Shown here piece after piece: positions 50,314 through 57,793 of a stretch of DNA of 64,000 bases. Source of the DNA: a virus; the IMG/VR virus record IMGVR_UViG_3300046557_000242, positions 1-64,000 of that record. One strand, written 5' to 3'. Every line of letters starts with the position of its first letter. Position 1 is the stretch's first letter. The translations under genes and the position numbers were made by a program. The notes under the pieces are model-generated. The model saw only the letters and a list, made by a program, of their open reading frames with translations. It had not been told where the DNA came from and did not search any database.

Positions 50314-50540
50314 CGGAGTCGCGTGAAGAGCGATTGCGAATTGTGGCGCACGGCAAATGTCGTGCGTCACCTCGCCACTTCGAGAACAGGACCAAGTACG
50401 TGCCGACCGTTGGCGGCATGGTCTGCCAGCTCTCGGAGGATGAAGAGGATTGTTACCCCACGAGCAAGAAAGCCGTGGTCGCAGCAGAGGCCTTCCGCGA
50501 CGAGGCGCGGGAGAAACTTCAGGAAGAATTTGGAGGGTGA
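50310..50540 (+). CDS. Hypothetical small protein
   Basis: A 76-residue protein starting at GTG 50310 over the previous stop. Helical C-terminus (AVVAAEAFRDEAREKLQEEF). It has GKCRASPRHFENRTKYVPTV. No family was recognised. Confidence 0.5.
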   Translation: MTESREERLRIVAHGKCRASPRHFENRTKYVPTVGGMVCQLSEDEEDCYPTSKKAVVAAEAFRDEAREKLQEEFGG

Positions 50541-50541
50541 G

Positions 50542-51039
50542 ATGGCGAGTTGGGATCATGACGACTTGCGCGACAAGTCGGGCACCACATTGGCAGAGGC
50601 CAACTGCAAGGGTGACATCAGCATCGGAAGCGGATGCCGAAAGTGCCCGCGCTGCAAGGAGCAGCTGAAGAAGATGGAGGGCATCTTCTTCGAAATCGGC
50701 GAGCTACCAGCGCAACAGGATCAGTGGGACGAGAAGATCCGCGGCAAGAAGATGTCCGACGCGACGGGCCGCGTGATCTTCAAATACCAGATGCCGGTGC
50801 TGGAGCAGTTCACGATGCGGCTGCCGAAGGGCGCCGAGATCATCCGAATGCAGGACCAGGGCGGCATGTTCTGGCTGTGGGCGATGGTGCGGACCGACGT
50901 TCCCGACGAGGAACGCAAATTCTGGGCGTTCAAGTGCGGCGGCAAGATCCCCGACGATCTGAACCTCCGCTACGTCGGCTTCTGCGCCGTGTTCGTCCAG
51001 CAGGAGCTGGGCCTCTACATCTTCGAGGAGATCGCCTGA
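50542..51039 (+). CDS. DUF7352-like protein with Cys-rich N-terminus
   Basis: A 165-residue protein with GGAGG before ATG 50542. The N-terminal ~60 residues contain GCRKCPRCKEQ (zinc-binding). The C-terminal ~90 residues (IFKYQMPVLEQFTMRLPKGA, FWLWAMVRTDVPDEERKFWA and VQQELGLYIFEE) match the DUF7352 phage domain. Function is unknown. TGATG overlap with the oxygenase-like gene. Confidence 0.6.
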   Translation: MASWDHDDLRDKSGTTLAEANCKGDISIGSGCRKCPRCKEQLKKMEGIFFEIGELPAQQDQWDEKIRGKKMSDATGRVIFKYQMPVLEQFTMRLPKGAEIIRMQDQGGMFWLWAMVRTDVPDEERKFWAFKCGGKIPDDLNLRYVGFCAVFVQQELGLYIFEEIA

Positions 51040-51677
51040 TGGGACTGTACGGCACCGCACCTGTTGACCTGGGACTCATCAATCTCTCGCCGAAGGAGAT
51101 GATGTTCTGGATGTACTGCCCGATCAAGCAGCCGGGCAACTACGGCGAAAATATCCCGGCGAACCTCGAACAGTTTCAGCCGATCGTCGACGAGGTGTTC
51201 CGCGACCTGCAACGCATCAGCGGTAACGTCGGACGCTGGATGGACAGCTACGTCTACCTGACAGCCAAGACGCTGTGGGTCTCGAAGGACAACCCAGGCA
51301 ATCGCCCGGGCTGGCACTCTGACGGCTTCATGACCGAGGATCTGAACTACATCTGGTCCGATCGGAACGGGACCGAGTTCTGGCAGCCGGCTGAGCTGAT
51401 CGAGTTCACACAGGATCACCACGCCTCCCTGGCGGAGATGGAGGTCGCCTCCAGCGGCCCGATCGTGACCTATCCGGACAAGCATCTGCTGCGCTTGGAC
51501 GAGTCCGTGATCCACCGCGTGGCCGAGAACTTCACGCCGGGAATGCGGACGTTCGTTAAGGTCTCCGTCTCAGAGCACCGCTACGACCTCGAAGGCAACT
51601 CGATCAACCACGCCTTCCCGAAGTGGGACTACGTGCCTCGCGGAGTCGAGCGTAATCACACGACATCGGAGGGGTGA
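51039..51677 (+). CDS. 2OG-Fe(II) oxygenase-like protein
   Basis: A 212-residue protein with the metal triad of the 2-oxoglutarate dioxygenase fold. GWHSDGFM supplies His93-x-Asp95, ESVIHRVA supplies His159, and PGMRTFVKVSV supplies Arg170 for 2OG. The fold normally hydroxylates protein, nucleic acid base or small molecules. It could modify phage DNA or a host factor. A second DSBH-type protein (cupin-like) is at 25183. No substrate-binding region was recognised. Confidence 0.65.
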   Translation: MGLYGTAPVDLGLINLSPKEMMFWMYCPIKQPGNYGENIPANLEQFQPIVDEVFRDLQRISGNVGRWMDSYVYLTAKTLWVSKDNPGNRPGWHSDGFMTEDLNYIWSDRNGTEFWQPAELIEFTQDHHASLAEMEVASSGPIVTYPDKHLLRLDESVIHRVAENFTPGMRTFVKVSVSEHRYDLEGNSINHAFPKWDYVPRGVERNHTTSEG

Positions 51678-51949
51678 TGGGGATCCACATCAGCCTCTAC
51701 CGCAACACCTGCGACGACCATCCGGAGTGGGACTTCTGCCGCCACTCCGGCGACAACCAATTCCCGGCCGTGCTCCGGAATTGCGAGACGATCACGAAGC
51801 CGGGCGACGAGGACATGATCAGACCTGTCTTCGTGAACCAGCTACGCGCCGGCATCCGGGAGAGCAGCCTGGAGCAGCCCGATCGCTTTCTGCACCTCTG
51901 CGATCTGCTCGAACGCGACACCGACTACTGGATTTACTTCGGATTCTGA
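51677..51949 (+). CDS. Hypothetical protein
   Basis: A 90-residue protein with CDDHPEWDFCRHSGDNQFPA and ERDTDYWIYFGF. Cys residues at the N-terminus may pair or bind metal. It starts over the oxygenase stop (TGATG). No family was recognised. Confidence 0.5.
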   Translation: MGIHISLYRNTCDDHPEWDFCRHSGDNQFPAVLRNCETITKPGDEDMIRPVFVNQLRAGIRESSLEQPDRFLHLCDLLERDTDYWIYFGF

Positions 51950-51950
51950 C

Positions 51951-52325
51951 ATGCCAATTCGTTACCAGAAATTCATCAGGAGGCAGGACCTCCGCAACAA
52001 CCGGGACACGTTCTACGTCTTCGGCGACAACATGCAGCGTGTCGGCTACGGCGGGCAGGCTCGAGAAATGCGTGGCGAGCCCAACGCGATCGGGGTCGTG
52101 ACCAAGTGGGCGCCGAGCAACGACAACGTCGCCTTCTTCGATGACATGCCGGACTGCTTCGCCCAGGTCAGCTTCGATCTGGGACGTGTCCAGGGACTCC
52201 TGGACGCTGGCAAAACCATCGTGGTCCCGGAAGACGGGATCGGCACCGGCCTGGCGCAGTTGCCGCGCCGGGCTCCGAAGCTCGATGCCTTCATCAAGGC
52301 CTGGTTCAAGGAGCGTGCAGCATGA
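51951..52325 (+). CDS. DUF7831-like (macro-like) protein
   Basis: A 124-residue protein. DTFYVFGDNMQRVGYGGQAR (about residues 19-38), EMRGEPNAIGVVTKWAPS and VPEDGIGTGLAQLPRRAPKL fit the phage DUF7831 family, whose Gly-rich pattern resembles a macro or SLOG-type ligand site. It may sense ADP-ribose or similar, but this is not established. ATGA overlap with the next small gene. Confidence 0.6.
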   Translation: MPIRYQKFIRRQDLRNNRDTFYVFGDNMQRVGYGGQAREMRGEPNAIGVVTKWAPSNDNVAFFDDMPDCFAQVSFDLGRVQGLLDAGKTIVVPEDGIGTGLAQLPRRAPKLDAFIKAWFKERAA

Positions 52326-52480
52326 AGTGGCTCTGCTGGATCATCGGACACTGGAATGTCTACGGGCCGTGGAGACGCGGTCAGCGCCACTGGCTGCGGG
52401 CGAACGCCTGCTGTCGCTGCGGGGAGCTGGACCACTGGCAAGTCTCCCGCACCAACTTCAAACCGTTGGATGTGTCATGA
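52322..52480 (+). CDS. Very small Trp/Cys-rich protein
   Basis: 52 codons, overlapping the previous stop (ATGA) and the next start (ATGA). Sequence starts MKWLCWIIGHWNVYGPWRRG and has CCRCGELDHW, a possible zinc knuckle. Support is the exact overlap chain. Confidence 0.45.
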   Translation: MKWLCWIIGHWNVYGPWRRGQRHWLRANACCRCGELDHWQVSRTNFKPLDVS

Positions 52481-52728
52481 GCGGCTGGACCAGACACGAC
52501 GATCGCAACGTCATGAGGGCTGAGGAGGTCAAGCACCGTTTCGGCAGGACGATGGGACGATGCCCCTTCTGCAAATCAGATTGGGTCGGACTCTACATGG
52601 GCCCGAACCCGCACGGCACCTGCCTCGAATGCGGCGCAGATGGCCCGCTGCCGAGGCGACAACGAACCGCGGACAACTATTACGAACGACACTTCGCAGC
52701 TATCGATGGATGGAACTTAGCAGCATGA
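52477..52728 (+). CDS. Lar-like zinc-ribbon protein (restriction alleviation-type)
   Basis: An 83-residue protein. GRCPFCKSDWVGLYMG (about residues 27-42) and CLECGADGPLPRR form a CxxC...CxxC ribbon of the Lar/restriction-alleviation type, small zinc proteins found in prophages. Restriction alleviation is only proven for relatives. It fits with the MT-A70 gene as a DNA-protection function. ATGA overlaps on both sides. Confidence 0.5.
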   Translation: MSGWTRHDDRNVMRAEEVKHRFGRTMGRCPFCKSDWVGLYMGPNPHGTCLECGADGPLPRRQRTADNYYERHFAAIDGWNLAA

Positions 52729-53006
52729 GAGAGACGGTTTACGGATATCCCCTCGTCGACGTGATCACGATCCTGGACTACCTGGGTTACGAGGTGCGCC
52801 ACAAGACCGAGGCCAAGCGAAAGCTGGAGTTCGGGCGCTCTCACCCGCTGCCGCGTGGCGAGGAGGATTTCAAGAAGGAAGCCTTGGAGCGCATCCGCCA
52901 ACAAATCACCCTGGACGATCTGCGGTTCTCAACCGAGAAGCTCCGCGAGGCCGGGGACAGTTTCCTGCCGGACACGATCTCGCGGGCCACGTTGCGGATT
53001 TTCTAA
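52725..53006 (+). CDS. Hypothetical protein, last of the + strand arm
   Basis: A 93-residue protein (ATGA overlap). It contains DVITILDYLGYEVRHKTEAK and LRFSTEKLREAGDSFLPDT. It ends 4 bases into the convergent - strand gene. No family was recognised. Confidence 0.5.
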   Translation: MRETVYGYPLVDVITILDYLGYEVRHKTEAKRKLEFGRSHPLPRGEEDFKKEALERIRQQITLDDLRFSTEKLREAGDSFLPDTISRATLRIF

Positions 53007-53182
53007 AGGGTCTTGACCAGCTCTCGCACGTCGACCTGGGGCCGGTTGCTTCTGACCGGCCCTGTGGGCTTCAGCTCTCCGGTCGCGCGCTGGACGAAGA
53101 TCTTGCCGATCTCGGCCCAGATTTGCTCCGGGGTGATCACCTCAGCGTCACCCCGTGTCAGCTTCATGTTAATGAGGCGCAT
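53003..53182 (-). CDS. Small protein at the convergence point
   Basis: 59 codons on the - strand. ATG 53182 has GGAGAGGAA directly upstream; the internal ATG 53167 forms an ATGA overlap with the previous gene and is the alternative start. Contains VITPEQIWAEIGKIFVQRAT. Its end overlaps the + strand gene by 4 bases. It is the last gene of the - strand arm. Confidence 0.5.
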   Translation of the reverse strand: MRLINMKLTRGDAEVITPEQIWAEIGKIFVQRATGELKPTGPVRSNRPQVDVRELVKTL

Positions 53183-53457
53183 TTCCTCTCCAGTTCCTTA
53201 TCCAATGCGTGGATCTGACGCCACATGTCCTCGATCCTCTTGAGGAGGATCTCCTTGGTGAGCTGCTCCGGCGGCTTCTCCGGCGTCGGGTCCGGCAGCG
53301 CGTATGCGCAGTCGGCGCAGATGACCGCCCGCTTGTCCCCGATGAACGTCTTGTCCTCCAGGTCCTTGCAGCCGGCGCCGTGACAGTGGTTCAGATAGCT
53401 CCCCGGCGCCCAGCCGAAGCGCTGGGGCCGCCTGTCTTCCTTCCAGGCCAGTGACAT
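53164..53457 (-). CDS. Zinc-ribbon-like small protein
   Basis: A 97-residue protein starting over the kinase stop (TGATG). HCHGAGCKDLEDKTFIGDKR, then AVICADCAYALP, suggest a His/Cys zinc site. The C-terminal part is a helix (LKRIEDMWRQIHALDKELER). Function unknown. Confidence 0.5.
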   Translation of the reverse strand: MSLAWKEDRRPQRFGWAPGSYLNHCHGAGCKDLEDKTFIGDKRAVICADCAYALPDPTPEKPPEQLTKEILLKRIEDMWRQIHALDKELERKCASLT

Positions 53458-54137
53458 CAGCGTGCGAACCCGGTCGCCAGCGCCAGCCCTGCGGCTGCTG
53501 CAATGGCCTTCCGCGAGTTGGCGAAGCTGGTCAGCTGCGTCCTCTTGAAATGCTCGGCCATGGCCTTGTCCAGATCGGCGTAGAGCGTCTCCAGATCGCC
53601 GTCGTTGTGGATGACGAAGTCCGGCTTGATCAGGTCGATGCGCTCACTCGGATGCACTCCCCACATGATGCCGAACTTGTCGAACAGGAACTCGCCGAGC
53701 TTGTTCTTGAACTTCGCCGGGCGGGTGCCGGGGCGCTTGATCATGATGACCACGCCGCCGAGACCGCGGATCGCCGCTGACTCGTTCGGGAAGCGGACGG
53801 AGTCGTTCATTACGGACTCTCCATCTTTCACGCCGGCAGCCCAGGTGTTGGACCACAGGTCCTCGCCGATCAGCTGGCGTCCCCACTCGGTGCCCAGCGT
53901 GATCTGCGCGTAGCGCGAGGTGACGCCGAGGCACGGCACGACGGTCTCCTTGAGATCGCCCTCCAGGTAGCGGGTGATCTCGGCCGACTCCATGCCGTTG
54001 GCCTGCATCAGCACCGCGAGCATGGCCCGCAGCGGCTCGGCGATGTGCTTGCGGCGCACGCCGTACTTCTTCTCCAGGTACAGAGCCGCCGTCGTCTTGC
54101 CCGACTGCGCGAAACCCGAGAGACCGATAACCGTCAT
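53457..54137 (-). CDS. Deoxynucleoside monophosphate kinase-like protein
   Basis: A 226-residue P-loop kinase. VIGLSGFAQSGKTTAALYLE holds the Walker A (GFAQSGKT). KHIAEPLRAMLAVLMQANGM, GTEWGRQLIGEDLWSNTWAA and IRGLGGVVIMIKRPG match phage dNMP kinases such as T4 gene 1 relatives. PDFVIHNDGDLETLYADLDK is a typical C-terminal segment. It should phosphorylate dNMPs for the phage pool. GGAAGGAA precedes ATG 54137. It is the second gene behind the palindrome at 54152. Confidence 0.78.
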   Translation of the reverse strand: MTVIGLSGFAQSGKTTAALYLEKKYGVRRKHIAEPLRAMLAVLMQANGMESAEITRYLEGDLKETVVPCLGVTSRYAQITLGTEWGRQLIGEDLWSNTWAAGVKDGESVMNDSVRFPNESAAIRGLGGVVIMIKRPGTRPAKFKNKLGEFLFDKFGIMWGVHPSERIDLIKPDFVIHNDGDLETLYADLDKAMAEHFKRTQLTSFANSRKAIAAAAGLALATGFAR

Positions 54138-54151
54138 TTGCAATTCCTTCC

Positions 54152-54167
54152 TTTGCATTCAAACAAG
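54152..54167 (-). promoter_or_regulatory. Dispersed 16-bp palindrome, copy 18
   Basis: On the - strand CTTGTTTGAATGCAAA, 14 bases before ATG 54137. Confidence 0.75.
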
Positions 54168-54170
54168 CGT

Positions 54171-54635
54171 TCAGGCAGCGAGCAGCTGCCGCGTCAGATC
54201 GATGGCGTCCCACAGCGTGGTGACGCGGTAGCCGATGATGTGGTTGACCATCGCGTGCTCGTGCGGATTCGAGCCGTCATCTTCCATGGCCACCACGATC
54301 GGGATGCCCTGAGAATCGGCCCAGGCCAGCTCAAGCACGGTGCCGATCGAGACCTTCGTGGCGCCCAGCAGGTTGACCAGCAGCACGTCGCAGCGCATCG
54401 CGTCCCAGCGGTCCCGGACCGTGAGGCCCTTTGGCGTTGACATCGGCGACTTCAGCCGCTCGGTCTCCTTTGCGGCGTCGGTGAACACACCGATCGCCTT
54501 CATGTGCTCCTGCTCGCGCAGGGGGGAGAGCCCCTTGATCCCGAACTGCGAGAGTTCCGCTTTCGCGTACTCCCGCCAGTCGGTGGCGCCTTCGAAGTTC
54601 AGACCTGAGATCGGGCCGGCGAGATAGACGAGCAT
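54171..54635 (-). CDS. Nucleoside 2-deoxyribosyltransferase-like protein
   Basis: A 154-residue protein with TAAGGAGGC before ATG 54635. LVYLAGPISGLNFEGATDWR is the start of the nucleoside 2-deoxyribosyltransferase/N-glycosidase fold. RDRWDAMRCDVLLVNLLGAT and VSIGTVLELAWADSQGIPIV (with the conserved Gly-x-x-x-Glu) are the other hallmarks. It could shuttle deoxyribose between bases or hydrolyse a nucleotide. It completes the nucleotide-metabolism set. Confidence 0.75.
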   Translation of the reverse strand: MLVYLAGPISGLNFEGATDWREYAKAELSQFGIKGLSPLREQEHMKAIGVFTDAAKETERLKSPMSTPKGLTVRDRWDAMRCDVLLVNLLGATKVSIGTVLELAWADSQGIPIVVAMEDDGSNPHEHAMVNHIIGYRVTTLWDAIDLTRQLLAA

Positions 54636-54648
54636 TGAAGCCTCCTTA

Positions 54649-54664
54649 TTTGCATTCATGCAAG
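54649..54664 (-). promoter_or_regulatory. Dispersed 16-bp palindrome, copy 19
   Basis: On the - strand CTTGCATGAATGCAAG-type core, read here as CTTGCATGAATGCAAA; 13 bases before ATG 54635. It overlaps the region just before the 54668 stop. Confidence 0.75.
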
Positions 54665-54667
54665 CGA

Positions 54668-56629
54668 TCAGGCAGCCAAAGACCGTGCGGGCACCCGCAC
54701 GACCCGGCGTCCCGGACGCCACTTGCCCTTCTGCATCGTGAGCAGCGAGCGCTTCCCGTCCGGATACTGAATGGTCACGGTGACCGCCCAGCCCGACAGG
54801 CCCTTGTTGTAGCCGTGGCGCAGGTTCATGACGCCGGAGACGTACACGCCCTCCATGATCTCGGGGCTGTGTTTGTCACCGATCGACATCTTGCGGCCGG
54901 CCTTGGCGAAGCCGTTCACGGTGCCACGAGCGCCGTTCGCGCCGCGGAAGCCGTGGTTGCCGACCTCGATGCCGTCGATCAGGTAGCTGTATCCATCGAC
55001 GCACCACTCCACCAAGCCACCCAGCTCGGGCCGCTTGAGGCGCACGGCGTGCTCCAGCAACGAGAACCGCGGCAGCGGCATGTCGTTGTCCAGCGCGTAG
55101 GAACGCTGCTCGACGTAGTTGAGGTAGGCATCCTCCAGCTTGAGTCCGTAGCGGACGTTCGTGCCGTCCATACGGTACCTGCCCTCGCGAGCGTACTTCT
55201 CCAGCGCCAGATCGTGGTTGCCCTCGGCTATGATCGCCTTGCGGTTCTCACGAGCCAGCAGCGACAGGAAGTCACCCACGCCCTCGACCTCGTTCTCCAC
55301 GCTGTCACGGCCACGAATGGCCATCTCGTAGCTGTGGGCGTTGTCGTGGATGTGGTGGTGGTTCCTCGCCTCGTTGTCGAAGATGTCGTGCAGGATGATG
55401 TTCTCGGGATCGAGAACGTCCACCAAGCTGTTGCGGAGCTGCGCCTTTCCGCCACGCATGTCCCATCCGAAGATGGCCATGCAGTTGGTCTGGTCGATCT
55501 TGCGGACGTGGATGTCCGGCATGGTGACAGCCTTGACGCGATGGCCGACCGTGACCTCGGCGTTCGCCACGTAGGCGTCGAGGTCGTAGAACGAGCCGTC
55601 GTCGTCGTTCGCCGTGATCTGCCGGCAGAAGATGTCGCCATCCTCGTCGAACTGAACCACGGTGGCGCCGATGATCTGGTGGAAGATCGACTTCACGCCC
55701 GCCTTGCGGGGGATGATCTTCGGTCGCGTGCAGGCGCCCGACGTCATGACCTGGTGGGCCTGGATCGTCGGATCGGTGGACGGGACGGACTTCAGCTGGC
55801 GCTTGGCGTGCGGAAACACGGCCCAGCGGCCCCGGCTGTACGTCACCAGGTCGGAGATCGGCTGCGACGCGGTCGGCAGCGTGTTCATCTCGCCGCAGAA
55901 CACGAAGTTGTCGCCGATCTTCATCTGGCCAAAGCACAGGTGCTCAGCCAGCTCGGGGGCGTACTCGCGCGCCTGCGGGTCGTTCTCGGACCACCACTGC
56001 GTCTCGTAGGTCCAGGGGCCGACGATGATCTCGGCGTCGATGTAGGCTGCATAGGCCTGCAGATTGACCCAGAACTCCTCATGGAGGAGAGCGTCATTCT
56101 GCGCGCCCGTGAAGATGAAGTTCCGGTTGCGGGAGTCCTTGATGGCGTCGACCTTCAGGGTGTCGACCATCCAGGTCCGCGGCCGGCCTTCCTTCTCCAC
56201 GTAGCGACGGTGCTTCTGCGACCAGGTACGCAGCATCGGCGTGTCGACGATGACGGCATCCGGGTTGATGACGGGGTATTTCGATCGGGTGATGAGTTCG
56301 GTAACCTCGGCCGAGAGCGTCTTCGCCCGGATCAGCGGGTCGACTTCTTCGGCGGACAGTTCTTCGCCACCTGAGGTGACGGTAGCCTTGGGCTCAGGCG
56401 GAACGTACAGCGACCAGTCGATCGCGAAGTTCTCTTTGCGCTTGCGCTTCAGCGCCTCTTCAGCGCGAACCCAGTTCGGATAGTTCAGTCCTTCGACGCG
56501 CTCCGCGGTTTTGGTCGCGGAGGCAATGCCTCCACGCGAGCCCTGCGGGTGATAGCCCTGCTTCAGCAGATCTTCGATGACCTGCTTTCTGCGAGCGCGT
56601 TCTTCGGTAGCGAGCGGTTGAAAAGTCAT
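54668..56629 (-). CDS. Large metallophosphoesterase-like phage protein
   Basis: A 653-residue protein; ATG 56629 was chosen (AGGGC upstream). The N-terminal ~60 residues (EERARRKQVIEDLLKQGYHP) look like a small HTH-type helix set. From about residue 370 a calcineurin-like phosphoesterase pattern appears: ILHDIFDNEARNHHHIHDN, then IIAEGNHDLALEKYAREG and EVGNHGFRGANGARGTVNG. These supply the GNH(D) and GNHG motifs. It resembles large phage phosphoesterases such as T5 A1-type proteins. It may degrade nucleic acid or act on a nucleotide. The middle is unassigned. Confidence 0.65.
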   Translation of the reverse strand: MTFQPLATEERARRKQVIEDLLKQGYHPQGSRGGIASATKTAERVEGLNYPNWVRAEEALKRKRKENFAIDWSLYVPPEPKATVTSGGEELSAEEVDPLIRAKTLSAEVTELITRSKYPVINPDAVIVDTPMLRTWSQKHRRYVEKEGRPRTWMVDTLKVDAIKDSRNRNFIFTGAQNDALLHEEFWVNLQAYAAYIDAEIIVGPWTYETQWWSENDPQAREYAPELAEHLCFGQMKIGDNFVFCGEMNTLPTASQPISDLVTYSRGRWAVFPHAKRQLKSVPSTDPTIQAHQVMTSGACTRPKIIPRKAGVKSIFHQIIGATVVQFDEDGDIFCRQITANDDDGSFYDLDAYVANAEVTVGHRVKAVTMPDIHVRKIDQTNCMAIFGWDMRGGKAQLRNSLVDVLDPENIILHDIFDNEARNHHHIHDNAHSYEMAIRGRDSVENEVEGVGDFLSLLARENRKAIIAEGNHDLALEKYAREGRYRMDGTNVRYGLKLEDAYLNYVEQRSYALDNDMPLPRFSLLEHAVRLKRPELGGLVEWCVDGYSYLIDGIEVGNHGFRGANGARGTVNGFAKAGRKMSIGDKHSPEIMEGVYVSGVMNLRHGYNKGLSGWAVTVTIQYPDGKRSLLTMQKGKWRPGRRVVRVPARSLAA

Positions 56630-56677
56630 TTTGCCCTGTGGTTGGTTGGGAACCCGGAACCACGAGGGAGTGCCTAC

Positions 56678-56699
56678 CCCCGAGATTTCGGCCTCGGGG
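56678..56699 (-). terminator. Hairpin in the leader of the metallophosphoesterase gene
   Basis: CCCCGAG pairs with CTCGGGG around an 8-base loop. It lies downstream of the palindrome at 56711 in transcription direction, so it is either a leader hairpin or an end signal for the lysis operon. No U-run. Confidence 0.4.
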
Positions 56700-56710
56700 A
56701 TAGCACAGAA

Positions 56711-56726
56711 TTTGCATTCGTGCAAA
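56711..56726 (-). promoter_or_regulatory. Dispersed 16-bp palindrome, copy 20
   Basis: On the - strand TTTGCACGAATGCAAA (+ strand TTTGCATTCGTGCAAA), identical to copies 1 and 8. It heads the 56629 gene, 81 bases away. No copy occurs further right in the window. Confidence 0.75.
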
Positions 56727-56749
56727 TTTACGGATGCAAACGGTAGCGG

Positions 56750-57094
56750 TCAAGCCTTATTTTGAGACAGCTTGATCATGTCCACCATTCGGTTGACGAT
56801 GAGGTCTGGCATCTTCATGACCTGCTCGGACAAGCCGTCGATCCGCTCCGTCAGTCGGGCCTCGATCGAGCGCACGGTATCCCAGGAGGCGTACTCCTCG
56901 GCAACCTTGAGCTTGAAGTCGTTGAGGGCCTTCTCGGCCTCTTCTGCTTTCTTGGCTGCGGCAGTCCCGGAAGCCTTGGCGTCAGCAACACCAGCGGTGA
57001 TCTTGCCTTCGACCCGGTACCAGACGCCGGAGAAAATTCCGAAGAGGACTCCGAACGGCCCGATGTAGGGCAGCATGTCGGAAAATTCGGACAT
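56750..57094 (-). CDS. One-TM protein, holin candidate
   Basis: A 114-residue protein starting over the previous stop (TAATG). Residues ~8-26 (LPYIGPFGVLFGIFSGVWYR) form the only TM segment. The rest is a charged coiled coil (TAAAKKAEEAEKALNDFKLK) and a helical end. It lies directly after Rz1 in the lysis cassette, so it is a holin or antiholin candidate, but no defined holin family was recognised. Confidence 0.5.
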   Translation of the reverse strand: MSEFSDMLPYIGPFGVLFGIFSGVWYRVEGKITAGVADAKASGTAAAKKAEEAEKALNDFKLKVAEEYASWDTVRSIEARLTERIDGLSEQVMKMPDLIVNRMVDMIKLSQNKA

Positions 57095-57390
57095 TAGAGG
57101 TAGCCTTCCGTTTCTGCTCGATCGAGCAGGGCCATACAGGCCTTGGTGTCTTCGATGTTGGTGTTCGCGTTGATCAGAGCCTGCCGGTACCGGGCCAACA
57201 CAGCGCGGGAGTCCATGCCGGCCTTGATGGGCGGCAGTTCGACCGTCTGTGCGACCTTGAGGCACGGCGTGACGTCCATCCGGGCTTCGAGCGGGACTCG
57301 ATTACCGGATGTTTGACAGGCTGCGAGCATCAGCGGGAGACAGCACATGACTGCCACCCTTCGCAGGCCGGTGAGCCAGCTTCGCTTCAT
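57094..57390 (-). CDS. Rz1-like outer-membrane spanin lipoprotein
   Basis: A 98-residue protein. The N-terminus has a lipoprotein signal with the lipobox LAAC (MCCLPLMLAACQTSG). The mature part is not very Pro-rich, unlike many Rz1 proteins, but its gene overlaps the Rz-like gene by 89 bases in another frame, the standard Rz/Rz1 arrangement. It should reach the outer membrane and join the inner-membrane spanin to fuse membranes at lysis. Confidence 0.65.
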   Translation of the reverse strand: MKRSWLTGLRRVAVMCCLPLMLAACQTSGNRVPLEARMDVTPCLKVAQTVELPPIKAGMDSRAVLARYRQALINANTNIEDTKACMALLDRAETEGYL

Positions 57391-57793
57391 AGTCCTTGAC
57401 CTTTTTTTCGAGTTTGGCTTTCGCCTCTTCGGACTCAGCGAGCTGGCTTTTCAGCTCGTCTGCGCGCTGATCGGCTGCGCTGTCGTCCGGACACTGCGGG
57501 TGACGGGTCTCTTTCGGACCATTGCACTGCCAATAGGGGATCTCGGGCTGCGGGGCCGGTTTGGCCGCCCTCTCGTCAGCTTGAGCGAGATCTTCTTTGA
57601 GCTGCCGGACCTGAGCCTTCAGGTCGGCTTTGCCAGCGGCACCCAGGTGATGGGCGTAGCCGGCGACAACGGCGAGGACGAGCAGGGCCGCGATGGCCTT
57701 GCCCTTCCAGCCGGTGAACAGTCCCTGGGCTCTCGCCCAATAGAACGTGACCGCAGCCCGGAAGGCGGCGGCTTTCTCCAATGCGTTATCCAA
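57302..57793 (-). CDS. Rz-like inner-membrane spanin
   Basis: A 163-residue protein. One TM (WKGKAIAALLVLAVVAGYAH, about residues 29-48) is followed by a long charged periplasmic coiled coil (LKAQVRQLKEDLAQADERAA, then ELKSQLAESEEAKAKLEKKV). It overlaps the end of the endolysin gene by 8 bases. Overlap with the Rz1-like lipoprotein gene supports the spanin call. Confidence 0.65.
   Translation of the reverse strand: MDNALEKAAAFRAAVTFYWARAQGLFTGWKGKAIAALLVLAVVAGYAHHLGAAGKADLKAQVRQLKEDLAQADERAAKPAPQPEIPYWQCNGPKETRHPQCPDDSAADQRADELKSQLAESEEAKAKLEKKVKDYEAKLAHRPAKGGSHVLSPADARSLSNIR

Noticed and set aside
54635-56374. A 579-codon + strand open frame opposite the metallophosphoesterase-like gene
   Set aside because: Antisense shadow of the - strand gene, which has recognisable motifs and a proper start.
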